DNA from: Bacteroides luhongzhouii
GTDB taxonomy: Bacteria; Bacteroidota; Bacteroidia; Bacteroidales; Bacteroidaceae
Reading direction: 5' to 3'
Length of the DNA: 64,000 nucleotides
NCBI RefSeq assembly: GCF_009193295.2
Contig: NZ_CP059973.1
Coordinates: 1-64,000, forward strand
Under the pieces are notes generated by a model. It was not told the origin of the DNA and did not search any database. It was given only the letters and a program-made list of their open reading frames with translations. Shown piece after piece: positions 1 through 9,395 of the stretch. Each line of letters opens with the position of its first letter. Position 1 is the stretch's first letter. Made by a program: the position numbers and the translations under genes.

Positions 1-98
1 CGCAAGAGAGGGAAAACAGAGTGTATCCGACAACAAACGCATAAGTCATTGAAAGTAAACACATTATTGTTCGCATGAAAAAAACAAGAAAAAAAAGA

Positions 99-130
99 TT
101 TGTTTTTTCCGAATAAGATTCCCAATTTTG
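99..130 (+). promoter_or_regulatory. Candidate dnaA promoter
   Basis: A TTTG at 99-102 and a -7-like CAATTTTG at 123-130 (consensus TAnnTTTG) are separated by 20 bp, close to the usual Bacteroides spacing. The predicted start of transcription near 134 leaves a leader of about 40 nt before dnaA. The -7 box has one mismatch, so this is tentative. Confidence 0.45.
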
Positions 131-176
131 CAAACGTAGAAGTTTTGCTTAATTAATAAATGTATTAAAAGTTACT

Positions 177-1589
177 ATGATTGAATCAAATCATGTCGTA
201 CTTTGGAACCGCTGTCTCGACGTAATTAAAGACAATGTTCCCGAGACGACATATAATACTTGGTTTGCCCCTATTGTTCCATTGAAATATGAGGACAAAA
301 CGTTGATCTTACAGATCCCGAGCCAGTTTTTCTATGAAATCCTGGAAGAGAGGTTCGTAGATCTTATACGTAAGACATTATATAAGGTCATTGGCGAAGG
401 CACCAAGTTGATGTACAATGTCATGGTGGACAAAACTTCGATTCCGAATCAAACCGTGAATCTCGAAGCAAGCAATCGTTCTACGGCTGTTACTCCCAAA
501 AGCATAATCGGAGGAAACAAAGCTCCCAGCTTCCTACAGGCTCCTGCCGTTCAGGATTTGGACCCGCATTTGAATCCCAATTATAATTTTGAGAACTTCA
601 TTGAAGGATACAGCAATAAACTTTCAAGAAGTGTGGCGGAAGCCGTAGCGCAAAAACCGGGAGGGACTGCTTTCAACCCGTTATTCCTTTATGGAGCATC
701 CGGAGTAGGAAAGACGCACCTGGCAAACGCAATAGGTACGAAAATCAAAGAGATTTATCCTGAAAAAAGAGTATTGTACGTTTCGGCACATTTGTTCCAA
801 GTGCAATATACGGATTCAGTACGTAATAACACGACCAACGACTTTATCAACTTTTACCAGACGATCGATGTATTAATCATTGATGATATTCAGGAATTTG
901 CCGGAGTCACCAAGACGCAAAACAACTTCTTCCATATCTTCAATCATTTACACCAGAATGGCAAACAGCTCATATTAACTTCAGACCGCGCTCCTGTATT
1001 GTTGCAAGGTATCGAAGAACGTCTCTTGACCCGTTTCAAATGGGGAATGGTAGCCGAGCTTGAGAAGCCGACGGTAGAACTTCGCAAAAACATTCTACGC
1101 AACAAGATACACCGCGACGGGTTACAATTCCCACCGGAAGTGATCGATTATATTGCCGAAAATGTGAATGAAAGTGTACGCGATCTGGAAGGTATCGTCA
1201 TTGCCATCATGGCTCGTTCCACTATTTTCAATAAGGAAATAGATATGGATTTGGCACAACACATTGTGCACGGCGTGGTTCATAACGAAACAAAAGCTGT
1301 TACCATCGATGATATTCTCAAAGTGGTATGCAAACATTTCGATCTGGAACCGTCTGCCATACATACAAAATCCAGAAAAAGGGAAGTCGTTCAAGCACGA
1401 CAGATCGCCATGTATCTGGCTAAAAACCACACAGACTTTTCAACTTCTAAGATAGGTAAGTTTATCGGTAACAAAGACCATGCAACGGTACTTCACGCCT
1501 GCAAAACCGTAAAAGGACAATTGGAAGTGGACAAAAGCTTTCATGCAGAAGTAAAGGAAATAGAATCGTTACTGAAGAAGAGAAACTAA
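177..1589 (+). CDS. dnaA: Chromosomal replication initiator protein DnaA
   Basis: DnaA is the AAA+ ATPase that binds DnaA boxes and melts the replication origin. The 470-residue protein has the family's layout: an N-terminal interaction domain (about 1-80), a variable linker, the AAA+ core with Walker A GASGVGKT at 173-180 and Walker B DD at 236-237, and a C-terminal DNA-binding domain with the signature [10 protein letters not shown] starting at residue 434. The length is normal for Bacteroidetes. The ATG at 177 gives a standard DnaA N-terminus. No clear TTATCCACA-type boxes occur in the 176 bp upstream or in the next two intergenic gaps, so the sequence does not show that the origin lies here. 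The next gene converges on it, with a dyad at 1597-1659 between them. Confidence 0.97.
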   Translation: MIESNHVVLWNRCLDVIKDNVPETTYNTWFAPIVPLKYEDKTLILQIPSQFFYEILEERFVDLIRKTLYKVIGEGTKLMYNVMVDKTSIPNQTVNLEASNRSTAVTPKSIIGGNKAPSFLQAPAVQDLDPHLNPNYNFENFIEGYSNKLSRSVAEAVAQKPGGTAFNPLFLYGASGVGKTHLANAIGTKIKEIYPEKRVLYVSAHLFQVQYTDSVRNNTTNDFINFYQTIDVLIIDDIQEFAGVTKTQNNFFHIFNHLHQNGKQLILTSDRAPVLLQGIEERLLTRFKWGMVAELEKPTVELRKNILRNKIHRDGLQFPPEVIDYIAENVNESVRDLEGIVIAIMARSTIFNKEIDMDLAQHIVHGVVHNETKAVTIDDILKVVCKHFDLEPSAIHTKSRKREVVQARQIAMYLAKNHTDFSTSKIGKFIGNKDHATVLHACKTVKGQLEVDKSFHAEVKEIESLLKKRN

Positions 1590-1596
1590 ATAAGTA

Positions 1597-1659
1597 TTAA
1601 GTATTACCGTAGCTATGCGAAACCGCATAATAAAGCTTATCTGCATGGATAATACTTAA
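1597..1659. terminator. Nested inverted repeat between convergent genes
   Basis: Outer arms TTAAGTATTA (1597-1606) and TAATACTTAA (1650-1659) are perfect complements. Inside them lies a second hairpin, TATGCG-aaac-CGCATA (1614-1629). The position between dnaA and a convergent gene suggests a bidirectional terminator, although there is no strong U-tract. Confidence 0.5.
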
Positions 1660-1679
1660 CACTTATTTAACACTTATTT
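1658..1679. repeat. 11-bp tandem repeat AACACTTATTT x2
   Basis: Two exact copies of AACACTTATTT (1658-1668 and 1669-1679) run through the stop codon of the leftward nitroreductase gene. Similar AT-rich short repeats follow other stop codons in this window. Confidence 0.6.
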
Positions 1680-2417
1680 CAAGAATCCTTGCTGGCTAAG
1701 TACTTTCAACAGATTTTCGGACATAAATTCGTTATCTTTTTTTGTATAACGCACGTCCGTAAAGACCTGAGCCAATGTTTCTTTTTTATTTTCTTCGATA
1801 AACTGCTTGTTTTCCGGCAATGATTCTTTGTAGGCATAGAGTTTATCTATTTCTTCCGGTGTATAGTCGTGATATTTTTCATCGTGCACGACAGCTTCCA
1901 AAGGCAAACGATCTACTTGTGCGGGAATACCATCCGGATAGCCTACCGTTATTGTGGTGAGAGGGAATACCAGTTCGGGGAGCTGGAGGGTGTCGATAAT
2001 CATTTGTGGATTATAAGTGGTAGTTCCCAAATAACAAATGCCGAGTCCTACTTCTTCCGCCAGCGTACAAAAAGTCTGCGCAACAAGCAAAGTATCCATA
2101 GACGCATTCATAAAAGACATTAAATTATCGTAGCCCGGCACAGCTTTCCGCTGTTCACACCATTTGCTGAATCGACGGAAATCAGCACAAAAAGTCAATA
2201 CGACCGGTGCATTTTTTACCATCGGCTGATTGAAATGAGCAGGCGAAAGTTTCTCCTTCATTTCCGCATCACGGGTCACAATCACACTATAAAGTTGCAT
2301 CCCACCCATCGTAGAAGCACGGAAAGAGGTTTCAAGCAAATCATTTAACAAACTCGGATTTATATCTTTAGGTAGATATTTCCGGATAGTTCTTCTGTTC
2401 TTTACGGTTTCAAACAT
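1674..2417 (-). CDS. Nitroreductase-family protein (FMN-dependent)
   Basis: This is a flavin oxidoreductase of the nitroreductase fold, which reduces nitro groups, quinones or flavins with NAD(P)H; the substrate cannot be read from the sequence. The N-terminus FETVKNRRTIRKY is the classic opening of the family, where the RR(S/T)IRKY stretch contacts FMN phosphate. The central GLGICYLGT segment matches the conserved dimer and FMN region. I choose the ATG at 2417 (247 aa) over an upstream in-frame start at 2462, because the extra residues are low-complexity and the promoter box TATCTTTG (2430-2437) lies inside that stretch. The C-terminal 50 residues (YAYKESLPENKQF onward) are rich in Lys and Glu. 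The gene converges on dnaA and diverges from nrdJ. Confidence 0.85.
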   Translation of the reverse strand: MFETVKNRRTIRKYLPKDINPSLLNDLLETSFRASTMGGMQLYSVIVTRDAEMKEKLSPAHFNQPMVKNAPVVLTFCADFRRFSKWCEQRKAVPGYDNLMSFMNASMDTLLVAQTFCTLAEEVGLGICYLGTTTYNPQMIIDTLQLPELVFPLTTITVGYPDGIPAQVDRLPLEAVVHDEKYHDYTPEEIDKLYAYKESLPENKQFIEENKKETLAQVFTDVRYTKKDNEFMSENLLKVLSQQGFLK

Positions 2418-2429
2418 ATCTTTTTTTTG

Positions 2430-2437
2430 CAAAGATA
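2430..2437 (-). promoter_or_regulatory. -7 box of the nitroreductase gene, nearly leaderless
   Basis: The minus strand reads TATCTTTG, an exact TAnnTTTG match, only 12 nt before the ATG. Transcription would start about 5-8 nt upstream of the start codon. No clear -33 TTTG is present. Confidence 0.5.
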
Positions 2438-2596
2438 TAAAAAGAAAAAAATATTCCACCACACTAGTTGATTAGAATAGTTTTCTTTTTGGAGAACTTT
2501 AACCTTTGAACAAAATCCAAATTTAACTGTTTATCAAATACTTAGCATAAACAAATGGTAAACTTGCAACCTGTTAATAAATTATTTCATTTTTAT

Positions 2597-2627
2597 TTTG
2601 ATAGATGAAAAAACATTCTTAGCTTTG
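2597..2627 (+). promoter_or_regulatory. nrdJ promoter
   Basis: TTTG (2597-2600) and TAGCTTTG (2620-2627) match both Bacteroides sigma elements, with exactly 19 bp between them. The predicted leader is about 70 nt, too short for a cobalamin riboswitch. Confidence 0.7.
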
Positions 2628-2701
2628 CGCCTACATTTGTTAACGATAAGTAAACTTCTACACATTACTTATTAAAAACGAGATTTAACACAAATTGAGT
2701 C

Positions 2702-5245
2702 GTGGAAAAACAGATTTATTCTTACGAGGAAGCCTATGAAGAATCTTTACGATATTTTCAAGGCGACGAGCTTGCTGCAAGGGTTTGGGTAAACAAATAC
2801 GCAGTAAAGGATTCTTTCGGTAATATCTATGAAAAATCCCCGGAAGACATGCATTGGAGAATTGCAAATGAAGTGGCACGCGTAGAATCGAAGTATCCGA
2901 ATGCGTTGACAGCAAAAGAACTGTATGATTTACTAGATCACTTCAAGTACATCGTCCCCCAAGGTAGCCCGATGACAGGAATCGGTAACGACTACCAAGT
3001 CGCTTCACTATCCAACTGCTTCGTTATCGGAGTGGACGGCGCAGCCGACTCTTATGGCGCTATCATCAAAATCGACGAAGAACAGGTACAACTAATGAAA
3101 AGACGCGGTGGAGTAGGCCATGACTTATCACACATCCGCCCAAAAGGTTCTCCCGTTAAAAACTCGGCGTTGACTTCAACCGGTCTTGTTCCATTCATGG
3201 AACGCTATTCGAATTCCACTCGTGAAGTAGCTCAGGACGGCCGTCGCGGTGCATTGATGTTGAGCGTGTCTATCAAGCATCCGGATTCGGAAGCATTCAT
3301 TGATGCCAAGATGACCGAAGGTAAAGTGACCGGAGCAAACGTTTCTGTCAAGTTGGACGACGCTTTCATGCAGGCTGCCGTAGACGAAAAGCCGTATGTA
3401 CAACAATACCCTATCGACTCTGCCAAACCTACATTCACCAAGGAAGTCGATGCTTCTACATTGTGGAAGAAAATCGTTCACAATGCATGGAAATCGGCAG
3501 AACCGGGTGTTTTGTTCTGGGATACGATTATCCGTGAATCTGTGCCTGATTGCTACGCAGACCTGGGTTACAGAACGGTATCTACCAACCCATGCGGAGA
3601 AATTCCTCTATGTCCTTACGATTCCTGCCGCTTATTGGCTATCAATCTATATTCTTATGTGGTAAATCCGTTCAAACCGGATGCTTATTTTGATTTCGAC
3701 CTGTTCCAAAAACACGTGGCTCTCGCTCAACGGATCATGGACGATATTATCGACCTCGAACTAGAGAAGATCGAACGTATCATGACCAAGATTGACGAAG
3801 ATCCGGAAAACGAAGAAGTAAAACATGCGGAACGTGCACTTTGGGAGAAAATCTACAAGAAAAGCGGACAAGGTCGTCGCACCGGCGTAGGTATCACCGC
3901 AGAAGGTGATATGCTTGCTGCTTTAGGATTACGTTACGGAACGGAAGAAGCAACGGAATTCTCTGAAAAAGTACACAAGACAGTAGCTCTCGGCGCCTAT
4001 CGTTCTTCAGTGGAAATGGCCAAAGAACGCGGAGCCTTCGAAATATATAATAGCGAACGTGAACAGAACAATCCGTTCATCCAACGCCTGGCAGCAGCCG
4101 ACCCGAAACTGTATGAGGATATGAAAAAATACGGTCGCCGTAACATTGCCTGTCTGACGATTGCTCCAACCGGAACGACTAGTTTAATGACGCAGACCAC
4201 TTCGGGTATCGAGCCTGTATTCCTGCCTGTTTACAAACGCAGAAGAAAGGTGAACCCGAACGATACGAATGTACATGTAGACTTTGTAGACGAAACAGGG
4301 GACGCATTTGAAGAATACATCGTATTCCATCATAAATTTGTTACTTGGATGGAAGCTAACGGATATGATCCGGCCAGACGTTACACCCAAGAAGAGATTG
4401 ACGAACTGGTTGCCAAATCTCCTTATTACAAAGCGACTTCTAATGATGTCGACTGGTTGATGAAAGTAAAGATGCAGGGAAGAATCCAGAAATGGGTAGA
4501 CCATTCTATCAGCGTAACCATCAATCTGCCGAACGATGTGGACGAGGATTTAGTAAACCGTCTGTATGTAGAAGCATGGAAATCCGGTTGTAAAGGTTGT
4601 ACCGTATATCGTGACGGTTCACGCTCCGGAGTGCTGATTTCTACGAAATCGGATAAAGACAAGAAAGAAGGGCTTCCTCCTTGCAAACCACCTACGGTTG
4701 TAGAGGTACGTCCGAAAATACTGGAAGCAGACGTTGTCCGTTTTCAGAACAACAAGGAAAAATGGGTAGCTTTTGTCGGATTATTAGACGGACACCCTTA
4801 TGAAATATTCACAGGTTTGCAAGATGATGACGAAGGTATCTTGCTGCCTAAGAGCGTAACTTGCGGACGTATCATCAAAAATGTAGATGAAGACGGCACC
4901 AAACGTTACGACTTCCAATTCGAGAACAAACGCGGATATAAGACGACCATTGAAGGATTGTCAGAGAAGTTCAACAAGGAATACTGGAACTATGCAAAAT
5001 TGATTTCCGGCGTGCTTCGTTACCGGATGCCGATTGAACAGGTTATCAAACTGGTTGGCTCTCTACAATTGAACAGTGAAAGTATCAACACTTGGAAAAA
5101 CGGTGTAGAACGTGCATTGAAGAAGTATATTCAGGATGGAACAGAAGCCAAAGGCAAGAAGTGCCCGAACTGTGGCAACGAGACATTGGTTTATCAGGAA
5201 GGCTGTCTGATTTGTACTACTTGCGGCGCTTCCAGATGTGGATAA
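2702..5245 (+). CDS. nrdJ: Adenosylcobalamin-dependent (class II) ribonucleotide reductase
   Basis: NrdJ reduces ribonucleotides to deoxyribonucleotides using a coenzyme B12 radical and so works with or without oxygen. The 847-residue protein shows the substrate-site Cys at 106 (SLSNCFV), the finger-loop NPCGE with Cys298, and the PTGTTS phosphate-binding motif beginning at residue 489. The C-terminus (about 820-847) carries CPNC and CTTC pairs, a zinc-ribbon-like tail ending in an SRCG redox end typical of large class II enzymes. The start is a GTG at 2702, placed about 70 nt after a strong promoter; no nearby in-frame ATG fits better. The gene stands alone and is followed by a strong terminator. 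Confidence 0.95.
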   Translation: MEKQIYSYEEAYEESLRYFQGDELAARVWVNKYAVKDSFGNIYEKSPEDMHWRIANEVARVESKYPNALTAKELYDLLDHFKYIVPQGSPMTGIGNDYQVASLSNCFVIGVDGAADSYGAIIKIDEEQVQLMKRRGGVGHDLSHIRPKGSPVKNSALTSTGLVPFMERYSNSTREVAQDGRRGALMLSVSIKHPDSEAFIDAKMTEGKVTGANVSVKLDDAFMQAAVDEKPYVQQYPIDSAKPTFTKEVDASTLWKKIVHNAWKSAEPGVLFWDTIIRESVPDCYADLGYRTVSTNPCGEIPLCPYDSCRLLAINLYSYVVNPFKPDAYFDFDLFQKHVALAQRIMDDIIDLELEKIERIMTKIDEDPENEEVKHAERALWEKIYKKSGQGRRTGVGITAEGDMLAALGLRYGTEEATEFSEKVHKTVALGAYRSSVEMAKERGAFEIYNSEREQNNPFIQRLAAADPKLYEDMKKYGRRNIACLTIAPTGTTSLMTQTTSGIEPVFLPVYKRRRKVNPNDTNVHVDFVDETGDAFEEYIVFHHKFVTWMEANGYDPARRYTQEEIDELVAKSPYYKATSNDVDWLMKVKMQGRIQKWVDHSISVTINLPNDVDEDLVNRLYVEAWKSGCKGCTVYRDGSRSGVLISTKSDKDKKEGLPPCKPPTVVEVRPKILEADVVRFQNNKEKWVAFVGLLDGHPYEIFTGLQDDDEGILLPKSVTCGRIIKNVDEDGTKRYDFQFENKRGYKTTIEGLSEKFNKEYWNYAKLISGVLRYRMPIEQVIKLVGSLQLNSESINTWKNGVERALKKYIQDGTEAKGKKCPNCGNETLVYQEGCLICTTCGASRCG

Positions 5246-5284
5246 TAGTCCTACGTATGTTAATTAATATATAAACAAAAGATT

Positions 5285-5320
5285 AAAAGGAGTCCGGTGC
5301 GGCTCCTTTTATTTTTTATT
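5285..5320 (+). terminator. Rho-independent terminator of nrdJ
   Basis: Arms AAAAGGAG (5285-5292) and CTCCTTTT (5303-5310) pair, with an inner CCG-gtg-CGG stem and one bulged T. A T-rich tract ATTTTTTATT follows. Confidence 0.85.
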
Positions 5321-5333
5321 CAAAAAAATGTCT

Positions 5334-5341
5334 TATACTTG
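5334..5341 (+). promoter_or_regulatory. -7 box of the glucanotransferase gene
   Basis: TATACTTG differs from TAnnTTTG at one position. It lies 35 nt before the ATG at 5377, and its transcript would begin about 5345, which argues against the in-frame GTG at 5344 as the start. Confidence 0.4.
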
Positions 5342-5376
5342 CAGTGTCTTACATATACAATCAAAATCTAATATAT

Positions 5377-8058
5377 ATGATTCTATCATTTAATATTGAA
5401 TACCGCACCAATTGGGGAGAAGAAGTAAGGATTTCCGGCTTATTCCCGGAATCAATCCCTTTACACACCACCGATGGTATCTATTGGACGGCAGAACTTG
5501 AACTTGAAGTCCCCCAAGAAGGGATGACCATCAATTATAGCTATCAGATAGAACAAAACGGAATAATTATCCGCAAGGAATGGGACAGTTTTCCGAGATC
5601 TATTTTCTTATCAGGCAGTTCCAGGAAGATATACAGAATCAATGATTGCTGGAAAAATATTCCGGAACAACTGTATCTTTATAGTTCTGCTTTTACAGAA
5701 GCCTTACTGGCACATCCTGAAAAAGAGAATATCCCGCAAAGTTATAAGAAGGGATTGGTTATCAAGGCCTACGCCCCACGTATCAACAAAGATTATTGCC
5801 TGGCAATTTGTGGCAACCAGAAATCATTAGGTCACTGGGACCCAGAGAAAGCGGTGCTGATGAGTGATACCAATTTTCCGGAATGGCAGATAGAGCTGGA
5901 TGCCAGCAAACTAAAATATCCGCTGGAATATAAATTCATCCTCTACAACAAACAGGAAAAGAAAGCGGATTGCTGGGAGAAAAACCCTAACCGCTATTTG
6001 GCAGCCCCGGAACTGAAGACCAACGAAACACTCGTGATTTCCGACCGATATGTTTATTTCGATGTTCCCGCATGGAAAGGGGCAGGAATCGCTATACCCG
6101 TATTTTCTTTAAAATCAGAGAAAAGCTTCGGAGTAGGTGATTTTGGTGACTTGAAACGTATGGTCGACTGGGCAGTAAGCACTCGCCAGAAAATTATTCA
6201 GATTTTACCGGTCAACGACACCACCATGACACATGCATGGACGGACTCTTATCCTTATAACAGTATTTCTATTTATGCTTTCCATCCGATGTATGCGGAT
6301 ATCAGGCAAATGGGAACTCTGAAAGATAAAGAAGCGGCATCAAAATTCAGCAAGAAGCAAAAAGAGCTGAACAGCCTCCCTGCTATTGACTACGAAGCGG
6401 TCAACCAAACTAAATGGGAGTTTTTCAACTTACTGTTCCGTCAGGAAGGAGAAAAGGTATTGGCTTCCAAAGGTTTCAAAGATTTCTTTGAAACGAACAA
6501 GGAATGGCTGCAACCTTATGCAGTCTTTAGTTATCTGCGCGATGCCTACAAAACGCCCAATTTCCGCAAATGGCCACGACACTCTGTTTACCAAGCGGAA
6601 GATATAGAAAAAATGTGCCAACCGGGAACGGCAGACTATCCTCACATCTCGTTGTACTATTATATCCAGTATCATCTGCACCTGCAATTGCTGTCTGCGA
6701 CTGAATATGCCCGCCAACACGGGGTCGTGTTAAAGGGGGATATTCCGATTGGCATCAGCCGCAACAGCGTGGAAGCCTGGACAGAACCTCATTACTTCAA
6801 CCTCGACGGACAAGCGGGTGCTCCGCCCGACGATTTCTCGATCAACGGGCAAAATTGGGGATTCCCCACGTACAACTGGGATGTCATGGAAAAAGACGGA
6901 TACCGCTGGTGGATGAAGCGTTTTCAGAAAATGGCGGAATACTTCGATGCTTACCGGATCGATCATATCCTCGGTTTCTTCCGTATTTGGGAAATACCAA
7001 TGCACGCTGTACACGGATTGTTAGGTCAGTTTGATCCTTCTTTGCCGATGAGCCGGGAAGAAATCGAAAGTTATGGTCTAACGTTCCGCGATGAATATCT
7101 GCTACCATTCATTCATGAGTCTTTCCTCGGACAGTTATTCGGACCGCATACCAATTTAGTCAAACAGGATTTCCTTGAACCGGTTGATGCCTCCGGACTT
7201 TATCGAATGAAACCGGGATTCGAAACACAACGGGAGGTAGAACAGTTCTTTGCCGGTAGAAATGATGAAGATAGTGTGTGGATTCGGGAAGGGCTTTATT
7301 CATTAATCAGTAACGTCTTATTTGTTGCGGATAAGAAAGAGGAAGGTAAATACCATCCGCGCATCGGTGTACAACGGGATTTCGTATTTCGGTCGCTGAA
7401 CGAAGAAGAGAAATATGCGTTTAACAAACTATACGATCAATATTATTATCATCGGCACAATGAATTCTGGTATCAACAGGCCATGAAAAAGTTACCTCAA
7501 CTGACACAATCAACCCGCATGTTAGTTTGTGGAGAAGATTTGGGGATGATTCCCGCTTGTGTGTCGTCAGTGATGAATGATCTCCGTATTCTTAGTCTGG
7601 AAATTCAGCGAATGCCTAAAAATCCGATGTATGAATTCGGGCATTTAAATGAGTATCCGTATCGGTCTGTCTGCACAATCTCCACTCACGATATGTCTAC
7701 GTTGCGTGGCTGGTGGGAAGAAGATTATCAACAGACACAACGTTACTATAATGCAACGTTAGGACATTATGGAGTCGCACCGACAACTGCCACCCCGGAG
7801 TTGTGCGAGGAAATCGTACGCAATCATCTCAACAGTAATTCCATTCTCTGTATCTTGTCTTTCCAAGACTGGTTATCGATAGACGAGAAATGGAGAAACC
7901 CGAATGTGGCGGAAGAACGAATTAACGTTCCGTCCAATCCGCGAAACTACTGGAGATACCGGATGCATCTCACTCTGGAACAGTTGATGAAAGCAAAAAC
8001 ACTTAATGATAAGATTGGTGAACTGATTAAATACACAGGAAGAGATCCGAATAAATAG
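5377..8058 (+). CDS. malQ: 4-alpha-glucanotransferase (GH77) with two N-terminal CBM20 modules
   Basis: This amylomaltase-type enzyme transfers alpha-1,4-glucan segments and handles maltooligosaccharides or glycogen in the cytoplasm; no signal peptide is present. From the ATG at 5377 (893 aa) the order is: starch-binding CBM20-like module (about 1-105), a second CBM20 (about 125-225, with GNQKSLGHWDPEKAV), then the GH77 barrel from about residue 240. The catalytic residues are visible: nucleophile Asp529 in YRIDHILG, acid/base Glu720 in VCGEDLG, and Asp772 in STHDMSTLRGWW. The tandem CBM20-GH77 layout matches plant DPE2-type enzymes, which act on maltose and branched glucans, rather than the shorter E. 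coli MalQ. It forms a single-gene unit between a terminator and a long hairpin. Confidence 0.93.
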   Translation: MILSFNIEYRTNWGEEVRISGLFPESIPLHTTDGIYWTAELELEVPQEGMTINYSYQIEQNGIIIRKEWDSFPRSIFLSGSSRKIYRINDCWKNIPEQLYLYSSAFTEALLAHPEKENIPQSYKKGLVIKAYAPRINKDYCLAICGNQKSLGHWDPEKAVLMSDTNFPEWQIELDASKLKYPLEYKFILYNKQEKKADCWEKNPNRYLAAPELKTNETLVISDRYVYFDVPAWKGAGIAIPVFSLKSEKSFGVGDFGDLKRMVDWAVSTRQKIIQILPVNDTTMTHAWTDSYPYNSISIYAFHPMYADIRQMGTLKDKEAASKFSKKQKELNSLPAIDYEAVNQTKWEFFNLLFRQEGEKVLASKGFKDFFETNKEWLQPYAVFSYLRDAYKTPNFRKWPRHSVYQAEDIEKMCQPGTADYPHISLYYYIQYHLHLQLLSATEYARQHGVVLKGDIPIGISRNSVEAWTEPHYFNLDGQAGAPPDDFSINGQNWGFPTYNWDVMEKDGYRWWMKRFQKMAEYFDAYRIDHILGFFRIWEIPMHAVHGLLGQFDPSLPMSREEIESYGLTFRDEYLLPFIHESFLGQLFGPHTNLVKQDFLEPVDASGLYRMKPGFETQREVEQFFAGRNDEDSVWIREGLYSLISNVLFVADKKEEGKYHPRIGVQRDFVFRSLNEEEKYAFNKLYDQYYYHRHNEFWYQQAMKKLPQLTQSTRMLVCGEDLGMIPACVSSVMNDLRILSLEIQRMPKNPMYEFGHLNEYPYRSVCTISTHDMSTLRGWWEEDYQQTQRYYNATLGHYGVAPTTATPELCEEIVRNHLNSNSILCILSFQDWLSIDEKWRNPNVAEERINVPSNPRNYWRYRMHLTLEQLMKAKTLNDKIGELIKYTGRDPNK

Positions 8059-8107
8059 AATAAAAGATACAAGTAACTTTCAAAAAGGATATTTTCCGGA
8101 CACTACC

Positions 8108-8158
8108 GACGCGGATAACACTAGATTAAAAACTCAAGAAATCTACGTGATCCGCGTC
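8108..8158 (+). terminator. Long imperfect hairpin after the glucanotransferase gene
   Basis: GACGCGGAT (8108-8116) pairs perfectly with ATCCGCGTC (8150-8158). Further pairing is possible between CAC and GTG and between TAGAT and ATCTA. ATTCGTTTTT follows. It probably acts as a terminator. Its CGGATnACAC segment recurs in the hairpin at 17199-17279. Confidence 0.6.
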
Positions 8159-8323
8159 ATTCGTTTTTCAAGGATATATTGCTAACAGAGATAAAATAAG
8201 GAGTTTCAAAACATAGTCAACTGTTTTTTCGCAATAATATCATTACTATATATCATACTTTTTCGCTTTTCGCATCATTCGTTTATTTTTTCAATGTTCC
8301 TCTTTTTATTCCGATTTATAAAG

Positions 8324-8331
8324 TATCTTTG
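8324..8331 (+). promoter_or_regulatory. -7 box of the acyltransferase-folB unit
   Basis: TATCTTTG is an exact match to the Bacteroides -7 element, 28 nt before the ATG at 8360. No -33 TTTG is evident. Confidence 0.55.
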
Positions 8332-8359
8332 CGCCGAAAAAGAGAAATTAAAAGAGATA

Positions 8360-9373
8360 ATGGAAGGCAACCAAAGCAGACGTATTGATTTCGTGGACTT
8401 AACCAAAGGAGTCTGCATCATCCTTGTGGTAATAGCACACGTTGGAGGAGCCTTCGAACAACTGGATACGAATTCTATGTTATCCTGTTTCCGCATGCCT
8501 CTTTACTTCTTTATCTCAGGAGTGTTTTTCAAATCATATGAAGGCCTGTTCGGATTCATCCTGCGAAAAATAAACAAATTGATTATTCCTTTCCTTTTCT
8601 TCTATCTAAGTGCGTTTCTAATGAAATACATTGTTTGGAAGATTGCTCCGGGAGTGTTTCAACTGCCTGTGTCATGGAATGAGCTTCTGGTAGTGTTTCA
8701 TGGACATGACCTTATCAAGTTCAATCCGCCAATCTGGTTTCTACTTGCATTATTCAATTGCAACATCCTGTTTTATCTAATTCACTTTCTACGCGAAAAG
8801 CATCTGCTTGTCATGTTCGCTGTGACAATCCTGATTGGTTGCGTAGGATTTTATCTCGGAAAGTTACAGATAGAGTTGCCTCTGTATATAGACGTTTCCA
8901 TGACTGCACTACCCTTCTATGTGGCCGGTTTCTGGATCCGACGGTATAATTTCTTTCTATATCCCAGCCATCGTTTCGACAAACTGATACCGTTTTTTGT
9001 TGCATTGGCACTGGTGGTAATGTACTTCACCGCTACTACATTGGGTATGCGTACTAACAATTATGCGGGAAATATTTTTCAAGTATATATCGCAGCATTT
9101 GCAGGAATATTTATGATTATGTTACTTTGCAAAAAAGTGAAGAAAATAAAGGTTGTTTCTTACTTGGGACGATATTCAATCATCACCTTGAGTATGCATG
9201 GACCGATACTTCATTTTTTAGGTCCATTAGTCAGCCGTTATATTCACAATAGTTGGGCACAGGCAAGCACACTTCTGCTTATAACATTAAGCATCTGCCT
9301 TTTGCTCACCCCTATCTTTCTTAAAGTGATTCCACAAATGGTTGCACAGAAAGACCTGTTAAAAGTCAAATAA
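8360..9373 (+). CDS. Membrane acyltransferase (acyltransferase-3 family)
   Basis: This is an integral membrane O-acyltransferase of the family that acetylates or acylates surface sugars (OafA/NodX/WecH type). The ATG at 8360 gives 337 residues; the longer open frame upstream overlaps the promoter. The N-terminal block RRIDFVDLTKGVCIILVVIAH holds the conserved D-x-x-KG segment and the putative catalytic His27. About ten hydrophobic segments follow, ending near residue 325. The acceptor cannot be predicted. folB starts 22 bp downstream and is probably co-transcribed, with no obvious functional link. Confidence 0.8.
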   Translation: MEGNQSRRIDFVDLTKGVCIILVVIAHVGGAFEQLDTNSMLSCFRMPLYFFISGVFFKSYEGLFGFILRKINKLIIPFLFFYLSAFLMKYIVWKIAPGVFQLPVSWNELLVVFHGHDLIKFNPPIWFLLALFNCNILFYLIHFLREKHLLVMFAVTILIGCVGFYLGKLQIELPLYIDVSMTALPFYVAGFWIRRYNFFLYPSHRFDKLIPFFVALALVVMYFTATTLGMRTNNYAGNIFQVYIAAFAGIFMIMLLCKKVKKIKVVSYLGRYSIITLSMHGPILHFLGPLVSRYIHNSWAQASTLLLITLSICLLLTPIFLKVIPQMVAQKDLLKVK

Positions 9374-9395
9374 GATCATACTAAAAAGACAGTAT

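Noticed and set aside
1..2701. Possible replication origin around dnaA
   Set aside because: Only a weak TTATCTGCA-like 9-mer near 1637 resembles a DnaA box; no cluster of boxes or AT-rich unwinding region with repeats is visible.
2628..2701. Cobalamin riboswitch upstream of nrdJ
   Set aside because: The leader of about 70 nt is too short and lacks the B12-box.
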